8,156 nucleotides of DNA from CAZDCD01 sp964503885 (GTDB taxonomy: Bacteria > Bacteroidota > Bacteroidia > Bacteroidales > UBA10428), in assembly GCA_964503885.1 (NCBI GenBank), contig CAZDCD010000052.1:1-8156 (forward strand). The letters run 5' to 3'. Every line of letters begins with the position of its first letter. Position 1 is the stretch's first letter. The notes under the pieces are model-generated. The model saw only the letters and a program-made list of their open reading frames with translations, was not told where the DNA came from and made no database searches. Shown here piece after piece: positions 1 through 6,749 of this stretch. Position numbers and translations under genes: made by a program.

Positions 1-3000
1 GATTGGCTGTCATTGCTGCAGGATCGTAATTGTAACACTGCGTGGCGCTGGTTTCCCCGGTTATCGCTCCGGCGCTGAATTGTGTAAGTATTGTAAAGAT
101 GATAGTATTATTGCTTAATGTCCAGCCGTCACAGTCGGGAATCCCGGTCGGGTCAACCTGTACCCTGTAATGAGTGGTCAGAGTTAATACTCCGGGATTA
201 TACGATGCAGCTGTTGCTCCGGCAATATTGCTCCATGTGGATCCATCCGGGCTGCTCTGCCATTGGTAATTATAGGTTCCGCTTCCTCCTGCGGGACTTA
301 TCGTCATCAGGACCGGATCATATCCATAGCATTGAACAGCAGATACTTCACCGGCAATATTTCCGACAGATAATGGCGGAACAATCATTACCGCTACCTC
401 AACACTGTCAATGACCTTGCAGTTTGCATTATCCGTGACTGTAATTGCATAGTAGCCGATCGGTAATCCGGAAATATCTTCGTTTGAGCTTCCGGTAGAC
501 CATAGCAGGCTGACAGGTGCCGTACCTCCCGTAATTGTCAGGTCTATGGCTCCATCGGTACCTCCGGGACAATTTACCGAATCAATTGCATATGAAAGCG
601 AAGGAGGAACAGAAGGGACAAAATCGATCCTGACCATATTCGAATACACTTCACAACAATACGATACGCTGGCCCTGTAATACATTGTGTCTGTCAATGG
701 TCCCACCCTCACCACCGTATCGCTTTCGCCGGTTATGTATGACCAGTTCAGGCTATCGGGCGATGACTGCCAGTAAATATTGCCTTCCGAACCACTCAAC
801 AAAATTGTTGCTGTCTGGCCCGAACATACTTTATCATATTCCGCAGATGCTATACCACCTGTCGGGTCGGTAAAACATGATTCTTCATTAAAAACCTGGA
901 TAAAACCACCCGGGTTGTTTTGATTCAGGTATTCTGTCCGTATCCAGTCAGATGTCCTTGCCACATTCTGGATCCTGACTTCATCCAAAATGCCGTTAAA
1001 GTAATTTCCCGGAGTGGCGCCGGCATCTGCCCCAAGGCGAACCTGAAGATTATTACCGGACATTGTTGAACTTCCGGGGTCATTTTTTGTACTGTTCGCT
1101 GCACTTCCATCGATATACACGACCATGTTGTTCACAGCATGGTCGAAAGTTGCAGTTAAATAATGCCATGTTCCGGTATTCAATCCATCGGTATTGTATG
1201 CCTGCAGGTATTGTCCAGCCAGATACTGATTATACATTTCAGGGTCATTGCCTGCGGTTCCGTATTTTCTCAGGAACCAAGCATTGGTTCCTTTGGTGAT
1301 AAATTGTTCCTGTCTTCCTCCGACAAATACGGCCGGCCTGATCCAGCATGACAGGGTAAGTTTGCCGTTTGCAGGAACATCAAAATTTGTTTCATTTGCA
1401 ATGGTTACATAATTACCCGAACCATTAAACTGGCTTGAATTTCCAATCATTCCAGCCACTTCGGTGGTGCCGGTATTTGTTCCGTCATTCCCCTTGCCGG
1501 TGGCATCAGTCAGATTGCTTCCCATATGCCAGACACCGGTATAATCATTACTCCAGGTAGCCGTAGTTGAAGGATCAGCAGCAATTCCGGGATTACCATA
1601 GTAAAGAAACAGGAATGTGGAATCCTGGGAAAGCAATTCAGCCACCCTTACCCATGCGGTGAGGCTTCCGGTTATGCTGTCGTATAATTCTGTCTGGTGA
1701 GCAAGAACGGTTACCCCGTCACCCGCTGTAAATGCAAGGTCATATCCCAGGTTATTCTCTACCTTGCCTCCCTGTCCGATGGATTTCAGGTCATTATTGT
1801 TCTGAATGCTGATCAGAACAGGAAAATTGTTTAAATTGTCAGTACCGAATACATTATCGGGAGTTATGGTTATTTTTTTCCGGAATTTGAAGTCGCAATC
1901 GATGAAACCGGGTTCAATCAGCACCGAATCGACTGTTGATGCCGCTCCACATCCTGCATCAGACACAAATGCCCTGAAATAGGTGGTTTCAAGAAGCGGA
2001 TTTGTAATGAGCGTATCTGTCGTTTCACCAGCCAAATTGAAAAAGTCAATATTATCCGTGGAATACTGCCACTGGATGGTTCCGCTATATCCTGTAAGAA
2101 ATGCCCTGGTAAATTCTCTTGACAAAATAGATACATCTTCTATATTTGCTATTCCCCCGATTGCCGACAACGAATTTACATTCACTTCTCCTCCGACACC
2201 GATATAGGCAGCAGGATTATTCTGATTGTTGTATTCTGTGAGTATCCATGCATCCGATTTCCAACCTCTTGAGATCCTTACCTCATCCATTATTCCGTCG
2301 AATGCCCGTGTATCAGGGGCCTGCTGGTTAATCCCCAATAAAACGGCATAGGTATTGAATTCAAAATCATTTGAAATATCTTGTCCCCCCGGATTATTTG
2401 TTACACGTACATTGTTGATAAATAATCGCTTCCGTTGTGTTGCGGTGGCATAATTTCCATCCCAGGTACCCGCAACAAATATCCAGTTGCCGGCAGTGAC
2501 AGAATTATTTGCAGACACAAGATTTTCATTGGCTGAACCGTTTCCAAAGGCATAGTATGCATTAAGCTGAGTCCTGTTGCAGACCAGCCTGAAATTTACG
2601 TTATCCCCCTTTATGAGAACGTCCATCCAATCGTTCGCTCCCCCACCTGCAGTAGGATATGATTCGATGTACATCCAAAATGAAAAGGTCATTGTGGTAT
2701 CGAATCTGAAATCGGGTTCATTGACGATCTGGATATAATCCCGTTCATCACGTTCAAAGTCACGTCCCAATCCGATTTTTGAAGGAACCGCAGCGGTGCC
2801 GTTGTTGATCCCGTAATTTTCTGCAGACCCGTAATCACGAAGTGATTCACCCATATGATATACGGCAACATAGTCATCAGCCCACACTGCATCAGTGGAC
2901 AGGTCGGTGGTGATATTGTAATTCCCGTAAAAAAGGTAAATTGTGGTATTGGCTGAAGCGCTCAGGGTCGGGATTTTTACCCATGCATACAAGGTTCCGG

Positions 3001-4117
3001 TTACAGGATCATAATGATCGATCTGGTAAGCGAGTATACCTGTTCCGTCAGAATTCTGGGTAAACAAAATATCGTATCCCTTGTAATGGGTTATATGCCC
3101 GCCATGGTATATGTGCTTGAGCGAATTGCTCTGAATCCTCACCAGGAAAGGGAAATCAGAAAGATCGGTCCCGCCGTTTACCACTGAATTGTTAATGGTT
3201 AGCTGCCTTCTGTAGGAAAAACAGGATACAGGCAGTGTATTTACACTGATGGAATGGATTGCCGAATAGGACACACATCCTGTTGTATCAACATACGAAG
3301 CCTGAATTGAGGGGGTTCCTGCACCATTCCACAAAATGGTAATACTCCGGGTATTCTGTCCGATCAGGATGGTACCGTCAATTACATTCCAGATATAGCT
3401 TTCCTGGCCTTCTTTTGTGGTATAAGTATAAGAAATGCCATCATACACATCAAAAGAACCGGTAACTGTTGCCACAGGAGGACTACCTCCGCAGCTTGCC
3501 TCAGTAAAGAAGGTAAAAACAGGATCAGCGGTTACATCAATCGTATTGCCATAGCTGCAGCCCGAATTTGAATATGGGTCGGGGCCGGGACAGGATATGT
3601 CCGTAAAATTGGCCGGCGGATTATAGGAGACATCTCCAAAAATATACACATCGGCACCCCCTGCATTTGAGAAATCGGACTGACCACCCGACATACTAAA
3701 ATCACCGGTAATGATCAGCGTGCCTCCATTGTCTGCATTCACTTTATTACCTGAGGAAAAACTGCCGAGTACGATCAGTACTGCATTCGGGCCAAGGGAA
3801 ATATCCGGAGCAGGATCGGGCGGACCTGCAGGAGTTGGAAAATTCAGATCACCGTTTACTACCAGTGTATCGTAAATGAATAGCTTACCTCCGTCAAATG
3901 TCAGGGCGGGAGCAGTCACATAACCATATATGTTAATTGTGGCTGTTATACCTGTTACTCCTGGTGATGAATTATCGATCCAGGTAGCATTGCTGGTCCA
4001 GTCGCCGGTATAATTGTCTTTGCTTGTTTCCTGAGAAAACAACAGGTTGCTGAATACAATAAAACATAAGAATATCAGGACAATATTCTTTATCCATTTA
4101 GTTGTAAACGAGGCCAT
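1..4117 (-). CDS. Giant secreted modular surface protein with tandem DUF2341-LamG cassettes and SprB repeat (partial, C-terminus off left edge)
   Basis: One minus-strand frame stays open for 1372 codons from the ATG at 4117 to the left edge, with no stop or frameshift seen. An N-terminal signal peptide (residues 1-28: KWIKN, a hydrophobic run, then FSQ) indicates export. Domains in order: a glycine-rich, beta-repeat-like N-terminus (about 35-200); a PKD-like domain (about 222-283, YTYTTKEGQESYIWNV); DUF2341 (about 296-398, SYRRQLTINN to YLFYGN); LamG/concanavalin-like lectin fold (about 410-640, ending MDEVRIS..W); Ig-like (about 650-735); a second DUF2341 (about 739-840, FKFRKKITIT); a second LamG (about 858-1070, ending LDEVRIQ..W); Ig-like (about 1085-1168); a SprB repeat (about 1173-1240, NCPGGTDGAIDLTITGG, then DISGLPIGYYAITVTD); then a ~98-residue repeat starting GNIAGE. 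The family picture is a type IX-secreted adhesin or glycan-binding protein of gliding-type Bacteroidota. A sorting domain would lie beyond the edge and is not seen. No catalytic residues are recognised. The upstream region has a promoter but no Shine-Dalgarno sequence. Confidence 0.9.
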   Translation of the reverse strand, partial: MASFTTKWIKNIVLIFLCFIVFSNLLFSQETSKDNYTGDWTSNATWIDNSSPGVTGITATINIYGYVTAPALTFDGGKLFIYDTLVVNGDLNFPTPAGPPDPAPDISLGPNAVLIVLGSFSSGNKVNADNGGTLIITGDFSMSGGQSDFSNAGGADVYIFGDVSYNPPANFTDISCPGPDPYSNSGCSYGNTIDVTADPVFTFFTEASCGGSPPVATVTGSFDVYDGISYTYTTKEGQESYIWNVIDGTILIGQNTRSITILWNGAGTPSIQASYVDTTGCVSYSAIHSISVNTLPVSCFSYRRQLTINNSVVNGGTDLSDFPFLVRIQSNSLKHIYHGGHITHYKGYDILFTQNSDGTGILAYQIDHYDPVTGTLYAWVKIPTLSASANTTIYLFYGNYNITTDLSTDAVWADDYVAVYHMGESLRDYGSAENYGINNGTAAVPSKIGLGRDFERDERDYIQIVNEPDFRFDTTMTFSFWMYIESYPTAGGGANDWMDVLIKGDNVNFRLVCNRTQLNAYYAFGNGSANENLVSANNSVTAGNWIFVAGTWDGNYATATQRKRLFINNVRVTNNPGGQDISNDFEFNTYAVLLGINQQAPDTRAFDGIMDEVRISRGWKSDAWILTEYNNQNNPAAYIGVGGEVNVNSLSAIGGIANIEDVSILSREFTRAFLTGYSGTIQWQYSTDNIDFFNLAGETTDTLITNPLLETTYFRAFVSDAGCGAASTVDSVLIEPGFIDCDFKFRKKITITPDNVFGTDNLNNFPVLISIQNNNDLKSIGQGGKVENNLGYDLAFTAGDGVTVLAHQTELYDSITGSLTAWVRVAELLSQDSTFLFLYYGNPGIAADPSTTATWSNDYTGVWHMGSNLTDATGKGNDGTNTGTTEVAGMIGNSSQFNGSGNYVTIANETNFDVPANGKLTLSCWIRPAVFVGGRQEQFITKGTNAWFLRKYGTAGNDPEMYNQYLAGQYLQAYNTDGLNTGTWHYLTATFDHAVNNMVVYIDGSAANSTKNDPGSSTMSGNNLQVRLGADAGATPGNYFNGILDEVRIQNVARTSDWIRTEYLNQNNPGGFIQVFNEESCFTDPTGGIASAEYDKVCSGQTATILLSGSEGNIYWQSSPDSLNWSYITGESDTVVRVGPLTDTMYYRASVSYCCEVYSNMVRIDFVPSVPPSLSYAIDSVNCPGGTDGAIDLTITGGTAPVSLLWSTGSSNEDISGLPIGYYAITVTDNANCKVIDSVEVAVMIVPPLSVGNIAGEVSAVQCYGYDPVLMTISPAGGSGTYNYQWQSSPDGSTWSNIAGATAASYNPGVLTLTTHYRVQVDPTGIPDCDGWTLSNNTIIFTILTQFSAGAITGETSATQCYNYDPAAMTAN
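2..372 (-). repeat. Start of a ~98-residue tandem protein repeat
   Basis: At the C-terminal end of the visible part of the giant surface protein a unit begins SVGNIAGEVSAVQCYGYDP (about residue 1249) and runs through YQWQSSPDGSTWSNIAGAT and THYRVQV. Near residue 1347 a second unit begins SAGAITGETSATQCYNYDP. The unit is about 294 bases. Only the first 26 or so residues of the second copy lie in the window, so the copy number is unknown. Such Ig-like arrays are common stalks in Bacteroidota surface proteins. Confidence 0.75.
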
Positions 4118-4230
4118 ATTTTCAGGTATTAGGTTTATAGGTTTGAATATCAAAATTACGAATCAAACAATAATTTGATATACTGAAATTTAAAAAGTTA
4201 TTAACCCATAGTATGCACCGTTTGATGCAT

Positions 4231-4261
4231 CAAAGATAAAGTGCCCGGATCAATCCACAAA
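4231..4261 (-). promoter_or_regulatory. Putative Bacteroidota-type promoter for the surface-protein gene
   Basis: Read on the minus strand, TTTG (4261-4258) is followed after 19 bases by TATCTTTG (4238-4231). This matches the Bacteroidota sigma factor consensus of a TTTG-like -33 box and TAnnTTTG -7 box at the usual spacing. It would give a start near 4225 and an untranslated leader of roughly 105-110 bases before the ATG at 4117. Other TAnnTTTG matches in the gap (4151-4158, 4341-4348) lack a -33 box at a suitable distance, so this one is preferred. Not experimentally supported. Confidence 0.5.
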
Positions 4262-4271
4262 AGGGATTGAT
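4249..4271. promoter_or_regulatory. 8-bp perfect inverted repeat overlapping the -33 box (operator candidate)
   Basis: ATCAATCC (4249-4256) and GGATTGAT (4264-4271) are exact reverse complements separated by 7 bases. The spacer and left arm cover the -33 box of the putative promoter. No T-run follows on either strand, so it does not look like an intrinsic terminator. The position fits a repressor or activator site; the binding protein is unknown. Confidence 0.35.
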
Positions 4272-4482
4272 AAGGACGCTTAAACCGGTATATTACCCAG
4301 CAGGCGGATGATGTTCGTTCATACTGTCCGCAGCCATTACCAAAGTTAGGGTTTTTCATTCATTTCCTTTTACGAATAATAGGTTCATTGGGTTTGGCGA
4401 CCATTTAATTATTTGATTAACAATCAATATTTTCCATCAAAGTCTATTTATTTTCAACGAATACATTGGAGAATGCTTTAAA

Positions 4483-4507
4483 CCGCTTTAATTCAGTGAT
4501 TAAACGG
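4483..4507 (-). terminator. Weak terminator-like hairpin downstream of hisG
   Basis: CCG-c-TTTAAT (4483-4492) pairs with ATTAAA-CGG (4499-4507) around a 6-base loop, leaving one bulged C. On the minus strand, just past the hisG stop, the hairpin is followed only by a short TTT. A second small hairpin (ACTGGG 4531-4536 with CCCAGT 4544-4549) encloses the hisG stop codon in its loop and has no T-run. Together they may end the hisI-hisG transcript, but neither is a strong intrinsic terminator. Confidence 0.3.
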
Positions 4508-4536
4508 CTGGATTATGAGTCGGTTTCATGACTGGG

Positions 4537-5583
4537 TCAGAATCCCAGTACATCAAGACTTTGAATGGATGATTGTACCGGTATGGTATCGATGTTCACC
4601 GCTTTTCTCTTAGCCAGTTCATAACGGATCTGAGCCAGCGGGTTCTGAATATTTTCCGTATCCACCTGGATGTTGAATTCGGTAAAAATGTCGCCCGATA
4701 TTTTTGTGGGTTCATCGGCAAAAAGATTGTGTTCTCTCAGGTACTTTTCAATTTCAGATACAGCCTTGTTCGGAACATTGAATAGGATCATTACCTTATT
4801 TTCAGCATTTACCACACCATACAAATTGAGCAGGAACATCTTCAACAGATCGGTTTTATGACCATCCTGTTTCAGCTGAGGATTGATCCAGATTCCGGTT
4901 TCCGATTCAAGAATAGTATCGACTATGGTGAGCCCGTAATTTTTTATAGAACTTCCTGACTGTGTAATTTCCACACCAAGATCCACACCGCCGTTCTTTA
5001 CTTTTGACTCGGTTTTTCCCCATGTCTCATAAATGACAATACCATGTTGAATACGGGGAGGTGTTTTATATTTCTGAACTGAAAAAGAAGCAAAATCATC
5101 ATACCGGTTGATCCTCTTCAGTACATGGTGGATCCAGTCAAGCGACAGATAAGGCATCTCAGTGGCAACTGTGAGTATAGGCCTGGAATCGGTTAACTGA
5201 CTAAAAAATTTTTCTACGTTACCGGCATTGTTTTCAACCGCAATGCCAACTATTTTTACACTCCCTCTTTTCAGCGACAATACCTTTTCCAGTTCCAGGT
5301 TCACAGAGTACTCATGCCTGAATTCAAGGATGCGTTCCTTAATCCAGTCATCACCCGCAATTGCTACATCAAGTTCATTGATAGCAAGCTGGGATCCGAA
5401 CTCCTGGGGCCGTCCATCCCACCCAAAAAGGAAATTCAATGTGGTAAACCTGCTCGGACCTCCGGATTCATAACCCGAGGTCCTGAATCCTGCATTTTCC
5501 ATAAGTTTAATTAGATTTCCTCCCCGGTTCGGGTTCGCCAGGGAGCCTGCGGGCATTCCTATGGTGAGTTTTGTTTCAAGCAT
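4537..5583 (-). CDS. hisG: ATP phosphoribosyltransferase, long form (first step of histidine biosynthesis)
   Basis: HisG joins ATP and PRPP to give phosphoribosyl-ATP in the cytoplasm, the committed and normally histidine-inhibited step of histidine synthesis. The 348-residue product begins LTIGMPAGSL (residues 6-15), the usual HisG N-terminal strand and loop. Residues 70-79 (ELDVAIAGDD) match the DxGxxG region. The PRPP-binding segment (about 187-228) reads TWGKTESKV, then DLGVEITQSGSSIKNYGL, then VDTILES. This is the WGxTE...TGSS(L)..N version known from deltaproteobacterial-type enzymes, not the STGxTL form of E. coli. Residues about 262-340 form an ACT-like C-terminal domain, so this is the long, self-regulating form that needs no HisZ. 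At 348 residues it is longer than the usual ~290-300. It is the last gene of the operon, 43 bases after the four-helix-bundle gene. No Shine-Dalgarno sequence precedes the ATG. The family call is firm; the subfamily comparison is from memory. Confidence 0.9.
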   Translation of the reverse strand: MLETKLTIGMPAGSLANPNRGGNLIKLMENAGFRTSGYESGGPSRFTTLNFLFGWDGRPQEFGSQLAINELDVAIAGDDWIKERILEFRHEYSVNLELEKVLSLKRGSVKIVGIAVENNAGNVEKFFSQLTDSRPILTVATEMPYLSLDWIHHVLKRINRYDDFASFSVQKYKTPPRIQHGIVIYETWGKTESKVKNGGVDLGVEITQSGSSIKNYGLTIVDTILESETGIWINPQLKQDGHKTDLLKMFLLNLYGVVNAENKVMILFNVPNKAVSEIEKYLREHNLFADEPTKISGDIFTEFNIQVDTENIQNPLAQIRYELAKRKAVNIDTIPVQSSIQSLDVLGF

Positions 5584-5610
5584 ATACTATAATTTTTACT
5601 TAGAATAACG

Positions 5611-5643
5611 AACAAGGATTAACAAACTAAGATTTTGGATTTA
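5611..5643 (+). repeat. Left inverted-repeat arm of the IVS-like cassette
   Basis: AACAAGGATTAAC (5611-5623), then a 7-base insert that carries the stop codon of the four-helix gene, then GATTTTGGATTTA (5631-5643). The first block is identical to the reverse complement of 6026-6038 and the second matches the reverse complement of 6013-6025 at 12 of 13 positions. Confidence 0.8.
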
Positions 5644-6000
5644 TTTGATTTCTTTTTTGTGCTGTTTCTACACTTCTAACAAAAATCGAAATTAATTCAT
5701 TATTTTCCTGGAGTGCATAATTTATCTTTTCTTCATTAATGAAAAACTTAGTTCTATATAGAATTTTCAAACAAATATAGGTTTCGCGCAGCTCCTTTAA
5801 AACTATCTTCATTTTATGTATTAAATCCTTCTTAGATTCTCCGCTTTGAACTTCACCATAATTCAATGAAACGAAGTGCCTGACCGGGATAATTGACTGG
5901 CCAGATGATTACTTGCTTTTGAATTCTGAATATCATTTACTACTTCAATAATCATTACTGAGAAACTAACTAATCGCTCTTCCGGATCAAATTTGTTCAC
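5627..6000 (-). pseudogene. Four-helix-bundle protein, 23S-rRNA intervening-sequence (S23/bIVSP) family, with a frameshift
   Basis: Two adjoining minus-strand frames together make one ~124-residue member of the four-helix-bundle family (TIGR02436/S23-like). The first, GTG at 6000 to TGA at 5863, reads VNKFDPEERLVSFSVMIIEV and ends QLSRSGTSFH. The second continues from about 5866 as LNYGEVQSGESKKDLIHKM, KELRETYICLKIL and SIFVRSVETAQKRN to a TAG at 5627. Family members normally have SGTSxxxNYGEAQSAESxxDFIHK in one frame. Here a single missing base at about 5868-5871 (a T run of three instead of four would restore SGTSFSLNYGE) breaks it. The protein class forms helical bundles and may bind RNA, but its role is unsettled. 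The frameshift may be real decay, a sequencing error, or less likely a -1 recoding event. The start is uncertain: the frame stays open back to the hisI stop, and GTG is the first usual start codon. Confidence 0.8.
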
Positions 6001-6012
6001 GGTTTTACTTCT

Positions 6013-6038
6013 TAAATCAAAAATCGTTAATCCTTGTT
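6013..6038 (-). repeat. Right inverted-repeat arm of the IVS-like cassette
   Basis: Read on the minus strand, 6038-6026 is AACAAGGATTAAC and 6025-6013 is GATTTTTGATTTA, without the 7-base insert found in the left arm. It lies between the hisI stop and the GTG of the four-helix-bundle gene. In the operon mRNA it could pair with the other arm and enclose about 370 bases. Confidence 0.8.
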
Positions 6039-6057
6039 CTGAAATTGAATTTTGCAG

Positions 6058-6450
6058 TTATTCTTCAATAAACTCAATCCTCTTCCATCCGGTAATTTTC
6101 CGGTAATAGCAGGATGTATGCGGTAAACCGTTTTTTCGCCTGGTATGGCAGGCGCCCTTTCCAAGCGGTGATACCAGATAAAGAAGGGAATTCTGTTCAC
6201 AGTTTATCCTGATCTCTTCGATCTTCAGCAGATCTCCGGATGTCAGGCCTTTTTTCCACAATTCCTTCCGGCTGCGGCTGTAATAAGTTGCATACCCGCT
6301 CTTCATGGTCTCTTCAAAAGCTTCTTTATTGGCAAATGCCAGAATGAGTACTTCTTTCGTAGTAAAGTCCTGGGTTACCACAGGTATTAACTGTTGGTTG
6401 TCATCGCCAAAATCCAGCAATAATTCGTTGGTGTATTCCTTATTCATCAT
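6058..6450 (-). CDS. hisI: Phosphoribosyl-AMP cyclohydrolase (histidine biosynthesis), stand-alone HisI
   Basis: HisI opens the purine ring of phosphoribosyl-AMP to give ProFAR, the third step of histidine synthesis, in the cytoplasm. The 130-residue product has the family core: VLILAFANKEAFEETMKSG (34-52), then ATYYSRSRKELWKKGLTSGD (54-73), the cysteine-containing strand INCEQNSLLYLV (82-93), ACHT (100-103) and SCYYR (113-117). The three zinc-ligand cysteines are present (C84, C101, C114). The usual aspartate triad D-C-D-x-D, which binds magnesium, is replaced by N83, E85 and N87, and 12 residues separate the last two cysteines, more than in the typical CHTGxxSC form. There is no fused HisE domain, whereas many Bacteroidota have HisIE. 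ATG codons at 6450 and 6447 are both possible starts; neither has a clear Shine-Dalgarno sequence. First gene of the operon with hisG; no convincing promoter found upstream. Confidence 0.9.
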   Translation of the reverse strand: MMNKEYTNELLLDFGDDNQQLIPVVTQDFTTKEVLILAFANKEAFEETMKSGYATYYSRSRKELWKKGLTSGDLLKIEEIRINCEQNSLLYLVSPLGKGACHTRRKNGLPHTSCYYRKITGWKRIEFIEE

Positions 6451-6749
6451 TCAGATGTGTTTAAAATGGCGCGTAAAAGTAAAGGAATCTAATAAGATAA
6501 GAAAGCATTATGGCTTAAAATCCAATAAGCTACCAAAAATCAGCAATACGTTCACCAGATGATATTTATGTAATTAATTATATTTCTGCACATTACAAAA
6601 TGGCCATGTTATTTCGTTTTTTGCCTGATGACGATCGTCACCGGTTTTTGATGATTTGTATCATCCTTTTTACACCTAATCATAAATCTATAACATTGGG
6701 GGCCAATAACAGTATACATTATCAGAAGCAAGAACTTTAAACAAACTGT
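6451..6749. other. Divergent intergenic region between hisI and the small exported-protein gene
   Basis: About 300 A+T-rich bases separate the hisI start (minus) from the plus-strand gene. It must hold the promoters of both, but no TTTG-N19-TAnnTTTG pair is found; the closest plus-strand -7-like box is TAACATTG (6691-6698), one mismatch and no -33 partner. It contains a 12-bp perfect palindrome (6629-6640), a small hairpin followed by CTTTTT (6650-6671) and a short ATTGG-GGG-CCAAT dyad (6695-6707). A minus-strand open stretch at 6609-6887 is antisense to the next gene and shows no protein-like features. Confidence 0.5.
6629..6640. promoter_or_regulatory. 12-bp perfect palindrome TGACGATCGTCA
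   Basis: TGACGATCGTCA is its own reverse complement and lies in the divergent intergenic region, about 110 bases before the plus-strand gene and about 180 bases before hisI. Perfect 12-bp palindromes are typical of dimeric regulator sites, but one copy of this length can also arise by chance. Confidence 0.25.

Larger units (their letters stand above)
4118..4536. other. Gene-free interval between hisG and the surface-protein gene
   Basis: This 419-base A+T-rich interval lies downstream of hisG and upstream of the giant surface-protein gene, both on the minus strand. I see no credible reading frame on either strand. It holds a two-box promoter (4231-4261), an 8-bp palindrome overlapping the promoter (4249-4271), a weak terminator-like hairpin (4483-4507) and a small hairpin around the hisG stop codon. 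From about 4272 to 4480 I see nothing further that I can name. Confidence 0.6.
5611..6038 (-). mobile_element. IVS-like cassette: four-helix-bundle gene between inverted repeats, inserted between hisI and hisG
   Basis: A 428-bp segment is bounded by inverted arms (5611-5643 and 6013-6038) that match at 25 of 26 positions when a 7-base insert in the left arm is ignored. It contains a gene of the family encoded by intervening sequences in bacterial 23S rRNA, where the same layout (small four-helix-bundle gene closed by complementary ends) is known. It begins 19 bases after the hisI stop and ends 27 bases before the hisG start, so removing it would leave a compact ~46-base operon spacer. I see no clear target-site duplication and no transposase. 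That it is or was mobile is inference. Confidence 0.5.

Noticed and set aside
118..3000. Several short open frames of about 60-100 codons on both strands within the surface-protein gene
   Set aside because: They overlap the long minus-strand frame in other phases, have low-complexity or Cys/His/Ser-rich unnatural compositions and no recognisable domains.
4151..4158. TAATTTTG on the minus strand as the promoter of the surface-protein gene
   Set aside because: It matches TAnnTTTG but has no TTG/TTTG about 19 bases upstream; such matches are frequent in A+T-rich DNA.
4341..4348. TAACTTTG on the minus strand as an additional promoter
   Set aside because: No -33 box at a suitable distance.
4228..4535. 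Search for a tRNA or small RNA gene in the gap after hisG
   Set aside because: No cloverleaf, T-arm motif or strong terminator-closed structure could be found.
4531..4549. Hairpin ACTGGG-N7-CCCAGT around the hisG stop codon as an intrinsic terminator
   Set aside because: The stem is short and no T-run follows on the minus strand.
6650..6671. GATGAT-TTGT-ATCATC hairpin followed by CTTTTT, a possible plus-strand terminator or attenuator
   Set aside because: The stem is only 6 bp and A/T-rich, and no plus-strand gene lies upstream to terminate.
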